Shown: one piece after another, positions 27,301 through 39,300 of the stretch | Position numbering within the stretch: the first letter of the stretch is position 1 | How the letters are laid out: the number at the start of each line of letters is the position of its first letter | NCBI GenBank assembly: GCA_033964015.1 | Contig: CM066919.1 | Location: 28,425,459-28,489,458 of the forward strand | Direction: 5' to 3' | Length of the DNA stretch: 64,000 nt | From: Scolanthus callimorphus | Lineage: Eukaryota > Cnidaria > Anthozoa > Actiniaria > Edwardsiidae | The notes under the pieces: model-generated | Database searches by the model: none | Told to the model about the DNA's origin: nothing | Seen by the model: the letters and a program-made list of their open reading frames with translations, nothing else | Position numbers and translations under genes: made by a program

Positions 27301-30300
27301 AGAATACGCATGCTACAGATGACACACATCACAAGAGTGTGCATGAACGCCTAGAAAATGGGTAGAGAGTAGACATGGATATGTCCCACTCGTCACAAGA
27401 ATGTGCATGGACCCTTAGACGATGGGTAGGGAGTAGACATGGATATGTCCCACTCGTCACAAGAGTGTGCATGAACTCCTAGAAAATAGGTAGACAGAAG
27501 ACATATGGATGTGTCCCACTCGTCACAAGAATGTGCATGAATGCCTAGAAATGGGTAGAGAGTAGACATGTGGATATGTCCCACTCGTCACAAGAGTGTG
27601 CATGAACTCCTAGAAAATGGGTAGAGAGAAGACATATGGGTGCCCCACTCGCCACCTTATTTGAAGTCTTGAGAGAGATCAACCAAATCACGTTGTTCCA
27701 TACTCTTTTCAGATGAGGATGAAATGATGATGATAAATGGCGAAGGTAAAGAATTTTTACGCATCTACATATTTCACTTTAATTCTGAAAATCCTAGAAA
27801 GGAAGAACAGGAATGGAATTTATATCATGCAACCCAACCCAGTGAATGTTAGGATTTTTCTATTTGCTTCAGAGAAAGATAAGGTGTTAAGAGTGTTCCG
27901 TCAATAAAAAGCATAAAAGAAGAGAAAAATGTGAGGCGCCATTGTTCAGTTCCAAATCAACTCTTTGCTTTTCAGATGAAGCGTATGATAGCAGTGATGA
28001 AGAAGAGGCCCAGTGTAAGTGGAAAATCATGGACAGCTAATGAATATCCTGGTACTTTTGTTGCATATAAACGGCGGTGCTTGTTTATAGAAGCATTAAA
28101 CGGTTAAAAAGTAATAATAAATGCTAGTGCTATAGCACTAATCATCTTTAATTAACAGAGGGTGTGGATCCATGGGTTACTTTAATCGATAAGCAACAAA
28201 CGGTCTTCCAACAAAACTGAAGAGAGACAAATTTTCTGGCAACCGAGATAACCTAATAGTGATAAACATATTTGATGACCGAGAAATAACTGGAATTTTA
28301 ACAGATTATGGGAATTCCTCGTCCTATCCCTGGTAAAATACGTTTGAACGTTTTCATGGTAATTAATAGTAATTTGTATTGTGCGTGAGCTAAGGATTAA
28401 ACTAAGCCAGCATGGTAAGCAGAAAGAAGATAACGCAGCCTAACTTGACAAATAAATTAGATGCTTTTGATAGCAGTGCACCAGTTTTCTCGCCCAAGAG
28501 AAAAGAATAGTATCACCCCTATCCACACGAGGACGGCGTGTACGAGGAGAGAGAGAGGGAGCAGAGAGGAGAAGACAGGCGGATTCTTCATTTTCTCCTC
28601 TCCCTCGCACGCCCCGTCCTTTGCCCCACCATTATCCATTCAGTAGCCAGCACTTATGTCCAAAATGTGTTCTCGCCACACCCAGCCAAAAATATTGATC
28701 TCGGGGAAAACTAGCGTTTGAAGAAATTTGCTACATTATTGGAGCTTATATTTGTTTTCCCTGCTACGCCCCTGCCATTCTCGCCTCACCCGATTCCCAT
28801 AGCAAGCAAGATAAATGGGATTCATGACTTAAAGCCTTGACTTGATGTATATGAACGTTAGCTAAATGTAAAGTGCATGTTTTAATCCAATTATTTGATG
28901 TTCTAAAGTGGCCGCGCTACGTGAGCAAGACACCATGACAGCAACTCAACAGAAACCAGCGATGGAACCTGTCATGCTACTTAAATTCTCGGGTAAACAT
29001 CTAAACATAAATCTAACTCATTAAAACACAGATGAATACGAGAAGTGAGTGAACGGAACATGCAAAGAAATCCAATTAAATTGAGGAAATTACTCTTCCT
29101 TCATGAAAAACGTTAAACCAAATCAAACGTCACTAAGGTAGTGTGAAGTATTTTACCGGTTGAAATCCCGGGGAAGGGGGGGTACTCCCAAAACTTTTGT
29201 ACGGGGATGCTCGGCCCAGATTCTGGACCCATTACCCTTCTTTATACCAATTTTAGAGCAGAAAGGTACCCGTTTCTTATACCAAAGCCGAAAAGGGTAC
29301 CCCTTTCTTATACCAAGCCTGAAAAAAGTACCCATTTGACTTTGAATCGGCTTTGTGCTGTGTTAAAAAAGAAACGGTTTTGCTCCCGCGTTGCGGTTGA
29401 AAAACCGGTTAAATACAGGCCCTTTTTTATACCAAAATTGCAATTTTCCCTACCCTTCTTTATGCCGTCCAGCCTGAAAACCCTACCCCTTTCTTATACC
29501 TCCAGCCTGAAAACCCTACCCTTTTTCGGGCCGAGCATCCCCGTATAGTCCAATATAGGGAGTACCCCCCTCCCCCTCGGGTTGAAATATGACCGGTTGA
29601 AATATAATACCCTGATTGGTGCTGGCTACACTCATGCTTGTCCTGAGTGAAAACCAGGCTTATATTAAAATATGCCGTGATAAATTGGGCAGGCGCAAGA
29701 AACCCTCCCTCCCCTGTTGAGGACCCAATATGCAGTTGAACCCACCCTCCTTGCAATATCTCCCCTGCTACAGGTTGCCATAGGTTTTTGCGACTGCTCG
29801 GCTCTTAAATTTTAAACATCCGGCATGAACAATTAATTGATGCATGTTTAGAATGCATGTTTGCAAGATTGCTGCACAGTCATCACATGACGATAATTCT
29901 GTGGGCCTGGGGTCGGTTCCTAGAAGGCCAGTTAAGAGTTATCGGTGGATAAACGCTTATCCAACGGATAAATCCTGAACAAAACCTATAGAACAGATAA
30001 CTTATATCCGTGGATAACTTTATCCAACCTTTCAGGAACCGGCCCCTGGTCGTCATTGCTTTTGTTTTTGAGTTTCTTGCTTGCTAGACTAAAAGAAAAC
30101 TGACTGCGCATGCGTACATGATTGAACTGCTCACATGCTATGCTAGTAATGGATTATTTTCGTGTTTACAATCGCAAAAATTCGCTGGCAGTAAACAACA
30201 TAATTTCCCTACGTGTTCCTGAGTGGAGATATCCGTTGGATCTGAGCATAGATGTTTCAAAATTGACGAACATTTAACGGAAAAATGGAGAAAGATGCAA

Positions 30301-33300
30301 AATAAAGCGACCAACTTGGAGCCATGACAGATAAGAGAGACTTACATAATATAATACTTGTCCATTTTAGGGAAACTACATCGTAATCTAAGACTCAATG
30401 TCGAGCACATTCCCGATTCCAACCTTGGTGACATCGAGGAGGAGGAGGAAGACGGCAGGAGCGTGACAGAAGAGTTGTCACGCGAGGTGTTACTCTCTCA
30501 GGATGGCGTGACAAGTGATGACACTGACCTCGAGCCAATCCGTAAGTGAACTTTCTCGTTCAGGTTATAACACAGGCCTCCCATAGACTGCTGACACGCT
30601 TGTAGGCACAAGGATGGGAAGCTAAAGCGACGAGAGAGGTGCGATCCGAGGGGCTCCACTGATGAAGACCTGTTTTCTTGATAAATAAGCTGAAGAAATC
30701 CTTTGGCCTGATATACTGTCACACCTTACGAAGTCTAGTGTTAACCTTGATTATGCACTCAGACTGACAACGAACGAACCAAGCTTTAATTCTAAATTTG
30801 ACAATTTAGGCGTCTAATTATATAGCCAGCTCGAAATCCCATTGTGCCGGCAGATTGATTTTTCTTGAATTGTCCAATTATTTTTTAATTGGATCGCGCG
30901 CGCTCTAATTGGACACTTCGCACGTTAAAATTGGACAGTTTGGATTTGAACATGGATGCTATATAATTAATCAATAACAGGACTCCATGCTTGTCCAATT
31001 AAGAAAAAATTGGATGAGAAATTCCTCGGAACTCCAAATTGGACTCGGCCTGCGGCCTCGTCCAATTTTGGAGTTCCACTGAATTTTCTCATCCAATTTT
31101 TTCTTAATTGGACAGCATGGAGTCCTATTATATATACAAATCGCCCAGATTCACTCGCCATGTTATCGCGTCATTTTGCTTTGGTAGCAACGGTTTTGAA
31201 GACTATTACCTGAATCGGATTGTTTTACCGGCTTTGCAACCTAGTAACTCTTTCTTATGTATCCACAGGTATCCCATCACCAAAGAGAGTGTCTCTCGAG
31301 CGCCAGTTCACAAGAAGCGTGCTCCTGAATTGGAAAGCCGCTGATTTACCCGCAGATGAGGTGAAAGGATACGGGATCTACGTGAACGGAGACATGAGAA
31401 TGATGATTAAAGGCTGCAACAGAACTAAGGCTTTGATAGAGGATATAGACCCACACAAGGTAAGAGAAATATAAATATTGGAGACCTAAACTTGCGCCTT
31501 GTAAGTTAAATTATTACACTGGATCGGCAGAGCGGAAATGACCTGCTTAGACCACTAAATTTCAATAATAAGGTCGGTTAGCTCAGATAAGCTGATTTTT
31601 TGCATACAGACTCCTTATCTGATTAAAAACAAAATATCAAAAATGACTTTTTTCTAATGGATCCGTCTTTGAGATATTAGGCTTTAAATATTGGTTTCTG
31701 TGCCATTTTATGGGAGAATTAGTACTTTGATCAGGATTATGCAAACTTTGCTCAATCATATCTAAATTCATATTCTTCAAATTTCTTTAAAATTTGGAAT
31801 TAAGCTTTTGGTCAGGGAAACTCCTCGTATACGGAATCTTGAGCTTATATATTGAAATATGGCAAAGTTAGACATTTCATTTTTGGTCATTTCCGCTCTG
31901 TCCACTGGATCCCAACGGAGCCACTTGCAGGCAAGAGGTCATAAGCAAAGACAATGAGGCTGGTCACTGCCAGAGGGTTTGATGTCCCCCCTGAAACTGG
32001 GTATTGTAGTGAAGGCGAGACGGGAGTTCGATTTATTGTCTTATCCAATAGACGTGAGAAACAGTATCTAACAAAGTTCAACAAACAATATGAATCAGTC
32101 TCGACCAGGACCCGGTATATTTACCAGCACAGCGATTCAAGAAGGGAATGCGAATTATGCCCTTGGCAAAAGCTCAGAAATTCACAGATGATTAAATTGC
32201 TGCATTTTTGTAGACCTACCGTATCTCAGTCAGAACACTCACGACAAAAAGGGAGGAATCACAAGATCAGGAGGCGATGTTAACGATCGGGAAAGGTAAC
32301 AACACCATCATCAACATCCTTATATATTCTATCACACCATCATCATCAACAACAGCAGCATCGGAATCACATTCACCACAATACTCAACAACATCATCAG
32401 CCACGTCATCATCGGCATCTTCACCATCATTTATCGTTATCATTTACAAGGCCACGTGCATCCTACTTATCTTTCTCGACTTGATATAATTAAGTAGTGT
32501 CTATTTTTACTGATCGTTTCTCTGTTTCTCTGCTAGACGCCAGTCTCGCTCCTAGTGACATCCAGGTCTCCTCCATCTCCCCGACCTCGGCTAAGATCGA
32601 ATGGCTCCCCGGGAACAGCTCGTACTCTCACCAAATCATCGTCAATGGGACACCACAAGGACTATCAGGTAGGACACGTCGGGTGATCTCGGGTGACCAA
32701 GTGATGGTAGGGTCTACCTTTGCACTGCTGAGGACGTGGGCAACTGGGCTCTACTTAAAGAGTGCCCTTCCCCGGGATCTCAAAGCACTTGAAAGGGAGG
32801 AGAAGATTAGAGGGAAAACACTTCTTTGAATTTTTTCTTCGCTTGCCTCACCTTGTGGAGATTTCCTCAAGGTTCTTCAAAAACTCCGCGTTTTTCTCGC
32901 AGACCTGGGACATATCAACACACCCTCGTGAACCTTGCACCATGTGAGCATTATCGAGTGCACGTGCGAGCGATGAAACCTCAACTCGCACTCGACGATG
33001 GAGACAAAGACGCCGACGACGACCCGCTAGCGACGGCAGTAGAATTCGACACCGAAGCTGGAGGTAGGATCTCCTCTAAAAATATTAGTAACTGTCCACC
33101 TTATCATCTATGAATGTGCGTTCAGTTGCAAGATGGACGTCGTAGTAGACGGTAGTTCCTGCTCTCCGATATGGGAACTGAAAAGTCGTCCGTAAAAGAG
33201 AGGCAAAAAGAAGCATCTACCATCATAGAGTGCGCACGTTTTATTTTGATAAAGTCTTGCTAGACGCGCGCGCAGCAGCCTAGTGCATAGGTATTGTGTA

Positions 33301-36300
33301 TTTCTTGGAACTTTACTTACAAATCAGCACTAATTTCGCAATTGGTGCTAATTATTGTAGTGAGGACAGGTAGTGGATTGGTCAGTTGCGCCTAACCTGA
33401 ACAACAGACTGCTTCGGCAGCAGGACGAGACGGAGCCCCGCTCTATTTTATCGCACTTGTCGTCTTATTCTTTCCAGGTTTGCCAGATCCTCCACTGGAC
33501 GTCACTCTCCTGCCCAGTTCCCCTGGTAGCTCGCCAAACACGATAGATCTCAGTTGGATTCCGGTCACCATCTCAGATAGCGGGACATCTAACGGGGCGC
33601 GTGTCACTGGGTACAAGGTCTACATTAATGACCATCAGTGTGCCGAGGTAAGAGTGAAGCGTCGAACACGAACACGACTGTAAAGAGAATAGTAATGTGT
33701 GAATGTGGATTGCTTGAGTGTACTAAGTGTCACGTTATCTTCCCCAGGTCACATCACCCACCGCGGATTGCGTGACAGTTGTGTCATGGATGATTGAGCG
33801 TGCAGTCAAGCGAAACCCTACAGATATGCTGCGATTGTACATGAAGACGCAGTCCTTGTCGGGCGAGTCAGTTTCCTCCAATGTTATAGAGGTCCCGCTC
33901 AGTTCGTTTGACTTCAAGGTTAATCGCCTGATAGAAGTCCATACTACTGGGATGTCATTAAAACCCAATGAACAGAGTGAAGGATCGAACGGCTCGGACT
34001 CTGGAACTGAACTAGAAGACAGGAATCACAATGTTAGAGAGACGACGAAGAATGAGAAAAGTGATGAATCACAAGTGAAAGAAAAAGGTAACGTTATATA
34101 GGTCATATAGGGCTAGTTGGCCTTACAGTCAATGGGAAATGATCGATTTTCATTGATTGTAGGTGGACCGAGACGACCTACAGGACAGATACGATTACCC
34201 TTTAGGCTTTCTTTTAGCCGCTTGTGAGAATTTTGACCTGAGTGTTGAGGATTATGGTCTTAATGAGAAAGACGATGAAGACGACGATGTTGTTGTCGTT
34301 GTTGTTGTTGTTGTTGTCGTTTATTTGATGACGATGACCATGCTGTTTGTTCTGCCGATGCTGTTGTTGTTGCTGTTGTTATTTTTAATGGTTCCGATGA
34401 CGACGATGATACTGGTGATTATTAAATAGATGATAAGTGATGATGACGAAGATGATGTCCTCGGTCTTTTCTCGTCGACTAGTATCTTGTTATATTCTCT
34501 CTGTTCACCCCTGGTAACCTTCCTATCCGTTTTTAGATGACACGATAGGTGCTCCTGAGCCCCGCACTCGAGCCGCGCCCAAGGTGTGGCAGGTGGAGGT
34601 GGAGGACGAATCAGAATCGGACAGCGGAGACAGCAACAAGCGAGATTATGGCGATAGCAGTGACGAGGAAGGAGCTGTAGAGATGTGTAACGTCGACGCG
34701 GAGGAGCAGGAGATCAAAGAGACGGGAGTACAACAGGACGACCAACAATTTCCCCTTTCATTTGATGACGAGGTAACTGGAGGGAAAGCTGCTGGACACT
34801 TGCTTTTTCTTGCGATTTGTTGAATCCCACAGTCCAATCAGCTCTCGGTGTTCTTGTTAACTGATAAAAGCCAATTCATTAGTTCCGCTCGAGCTGCCTT
34901 ATTTTTGTGAACGAAAAACAAATTCATATAGTATGGGTATCGTCTTCCTCGGTTTGCAACATAGTTTGCATATGACAGCACACAGAGTGTCGAAAACGTA
35001 GAAAATAAAATAGAACATAATCTCCTTCTTTTCAGATCAAGAACGAAATTGAAGCTGATAACACGCCCGAGGCTGATCAGCAACCCATCGAAAACCAACA
35101 AGATCTCGCGGAGAACCGAAGAATGAGCGCCATATCTGAAACCAGTGATATCGACATGGAAGAGCTCAACCGGTCATTGGACTCGGCTCAGAGCCTGAAG
35201 CGTGACACTAGCGGAGACGAGGGGGAGAGGAGTGGGGAGCCTGCGATGCGGCCTCTAGAGTATAGTCGGAGTGATTTGGAGGACTCGAGCGAGGAGACGC
35301 CCTTGTCAGTTATACACGAGGAGGATGAAGAGGAAGGTATGTAGAGCAGTCGTGATATGGTTCTCGTACCCACGGTCCCCGACTTGTCACCTCGCGGGAG
35401 AGGCTCTACTGACAGCCAATTGAGGGCCTTTGACATTCTCGTACCCAGAGCTCTCCAGCTCGTCACTTCGCAGGGGAAGCTCTGGTGGCGGCCACTTGGC
35501 CGTTGGAGCATGCGCTGAAAGGTCTTTCTCTCAACGGCTCTGTATTAAATCTCCCGCATGCGTCAGTGGCTGACACCAGAGCCTCCCCGGGGAGCTCTGG
35601 GTTCGAGAATGGGCCTTCGGTGATTTTGAACTTGGGCATGCGTAGAAAATCTTTTTTTCACCAGAGCCAGTTCCTGCAATCTCGTTCCCACAGAGCCCTG
35701 TATTTTTGCGCATGCGTCGCCAAATAGTGACGCATGCGCAGAAATACAGGGCTCTGGGAACAAGATTGTTGTTTCTCAAGCCGGTGAGCTCTTGGTACAA
35801 GAATGCTGTGATATTTATGGCGACTACTGACGCGCGATTGTCTTCTGTCATAAACTCTCGCATTGCGGCTCCTCTCCATATCAAGAAAGTGCCGTCGTTT
35901 CTATGGCCTGTGGTGTTCAAACGTGACTCAGGCCCCTCGGCGGGGGCAAAAACAAAATGGCGACCAAGAGAACCATGTTTCTCGAGTATCTGCAAGTTTT
36001 GGTAAATTTTCCTGCTTTTTTCGCTAAGATATGAGGAAAAGTACTTACAGACCTTCCAAATAAGTAAGGGGGGAATTTCCTAATAAGGAAGTTTTGCAAC
36101 GTCGGCAAAACGACAGTTTTTGGCGACATTTTCTTGATATGTAACGGATTTATCATCTGTTGATTCGCAAGATGACGTCACCGAGTCACGTGGTAAGGCG
36201 AGCCGCGCGTCTGGTACCCAGTCCCTCTCTGAAGGCTTCCAAAGTGACGACGACGTGCTCGACCTGCTTGACGAGGAGCCAGAGGAAAACCAAGCTCACG

Positions 36301-39300
36301 GAAAACCCCTCTCAGCGGACAACTTGCGGAGGCTTTCCCAGCAGGAGATCCATCTAGGGAGGGGTGCTATTCTCGAGGAGGGAGGGGAGGGAGGGGAGGA
36401 CGACCAGCTTGCGCGGTATCTGACCAGTCATGCTCCAGAAGAGGAAGATGAGTTCAGTCGGACGCCAGAGGAATACAGCCCTGAAGAACAGGCATCCACG
36501 CCAATCAATGAGTTCGCTGACAGATCACTGGAAGGTAAGAGATGACAAGTTAAGACTGTACATTTTGTATTTGACAATGGGATTTGATATAACAGTGTTG
36601 AAACCATCACCATTAAAAAGGAATTTGACATTTACTGACCTATTTGAGAGACATTCCGTTTCGAACGGTTTTCTCATATTCGGATAAAATATTGGGCCAT
36701 TCCATTTTTTAGCCGCACCACCCCTACAGAAGAAGTTTTCCTAGGGGGTATAGCAAAATGGCCATTTCCGAGGGGTCAAACCGAAAGAAAGGCTCTTCCG
36801 TGGTTTTTTCGAGGGGGTACATTAAGGAAAAGCCTCTTCCGTGGTTTTTTTCCGAGGGGGTGCAATAAAAAATAGCCTCTTCCGTGGTTTTTTTCCGAGG
36901 GTGCCATCCAAAATAGGCCCTTTTTCCGAGAGGGTTACTAAAGAAAATGAGCTCTTCCGTAGGGGGAGGGGGGGGGGGTCGGCTTAAAATGCAATGGCCA
37001 TTAGAACTTGCTGTAGATTGGTTTCAGGTGTGCAGCTAGTATGTGTGGGAATATTGCTGTATTTATTGGAGAGCATGTTATTTTTGGAGCGCTATTTTTG
37101 TGGAGCATGCGGGTTGGAACACGTGTCCGCATGACACACTGGTCGGGATTTAGACTAAAACATGTTTGACTTCTTTCCTCTTTCCTTCAGGGATAATAAT
37201 CGAGGAAGGCTCTACCGAAGGGGAGCGTAACAACACTTACAGCGATGCAGAGGCAGATCAGGGGGTGGTAAGCACACCCCAAGGAGCGTCCACGCCCCTC
37301 GAGGGACATGGCTCTGTAGGCAACGAACTGCTCCCCCCTGAAAATCAGCTCGCTTATCAAATACCTGAAGAGGAATATGACAGTACTCAGGGGGAGATGT
37401 CAATAGGACATATACACTGGAGAATAGCGAAGTACCCGAAGATGAGCAAGAAGAGTTGATACGAATATTTATCGCCCTCTATGATTATGACCCTAAATCC
37501 ATGTCACCCAACCCTGGAGCCGAGGAGGAGGAGCTCAAGTTCAGCGAAGGGGATTTGATTAAGGTGTGCATATGCTTAGTTTAAGAGCGGTTTAACTCGG
37601 TAAGCCATGCGTTATAATATATAAATCATGTGTTATACCGCGCGGTGTGTCATAGCAGCAAATGATGATACAGCAGCAAAAGTCGCACTCCTTCAGCCTT
37701 AAGGTTTTGAAACTGACGATTTTGCTGTTCGATTATTGGAGTTCTTTATTTTATTCGGCTTTTTTGTGCTGGAATGTTGATTATTTTTATTGAAGTACCT
37801 CCACAACGCAGGTTATCAAATATCGATTTGTTTCGATTTGTCGACATCATTTTGCCGCAAGGGCTACTTTATTTTGTGCAAAAAAGTAAAAGAAATGTTT
37901 CAAAAGTAAAGCAAATTCATATTACATTTATATGCGTATCTGATATCTTTCTCAGTTTGCAATATAGTGCATGTCGCACTAAAAAAAACTTACTTGTGAT
38001 ATTCACTTAGTAATGTGTCGGACTTACGCAGATATACGGAGACAAAGACGAGGACGGATTTTACTGGGGAGAATGCGAGGGCCAGACAGGGTTCGTCCCT
38101 TTTAACATGGTGTCAGAGGTACAAGTTGAAGACGAAGATCTCGTCAACAGAACAGCTTCCTCATTAGTACAAGTCCATGAACCCTCCCTCCCTGAGGGCG
38201 AGGAACAGTACCCCCCTGAACAGACCCAGTTTCTCGAGGATAACGGCCAAGATCAACCGCGCGCCGAGGAGGAGCCTGGGGACTATGAAGATGGGACTGA
38301 AGGGATTCATCTCGAGGAGGCGCAGGATCATAGTATGGAGAATTACGACAATGATCAGAGTATAGAACTCGAGGATCCAAGGAACAGCTTGAACTACAGT
38401 CTGAAGCCCAGGAAGATGATAGCACTGTTTGATTATGATCCTCGGATATTGTCTCCAAATCCCGATTGTGAGGTGAGATTGGCTAACATTTCAGGGCGTC
38501 GTGTGGCAATAGTTATATTGCCCTGTAGCCTGCGAACAACAACAATGATAATCCATTTATTTCGAGAAAAAGAGTTTTACCTGTTTTCAGACTAATTTCT
38601 CCCTTGTGTTTAACGCTACTAGCGCCTGTGTTCAGACTAATTTCTCCCTTGTGTTTAACGCTACTAGCGCCTGTTTTCAGACTAATTTCTCCCTTGTGTT
38701 TAACGCTACTAGCGCCTGTTTTCAGACTAATTTCTCCCTTGTGTTTAACGCTACTAGCGCCTGTTTTCAGACTAATTTCTCCCTTGTGTTTAACGCTACT
38801 AGCGCCTGTTTTCAGACTAATTTCTCCCTTGTGTTTAACGCTACTAGCGCCTGTTTTCAGACTAATTTCTCCCTTGTGTTTAACGCTACTAGCGCCTGTT
38901 TTCAGACTAATTTCTCCCTTGTGTTTATCGGGTGCGCGGGTCTTTCGTACAACTATATTTTTATACAGTTTTATTTATATTCTCATTTCTCTTTTTTGAC
39001 TATAATTATGTATGTATAAAACTATGAAGTCTTATTATTGCAATGATTTAGTTTGATTTAGTTCATTTTTAGGCATTGGAAAGTTTGCTCCTTTTGGCCA
39101 CATTTTCTCGTGTTCTCTAAACTCATAGCTTACTCTTTTCATCAAACCAGGTAGAGCTAAACTTCCGTGTTGGCGATATCCTGTACGTCTATGGTGAGAT
39201 GGATGAAGATGGATTCTTTACGGTAAGCAAGACCTTCTATTCTGTCGTCGTGGCGCGCGCTTAGCTACCCTTTTTCCCGCCGGTAGCTTTCGCAGGCTAT

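Noticed and set aside
38604..39019. 131- and 137-codon repetitive ORFs
   Set aside because: They are readings of a 45-bp intronic tandem repeat in two frames; not proteins.
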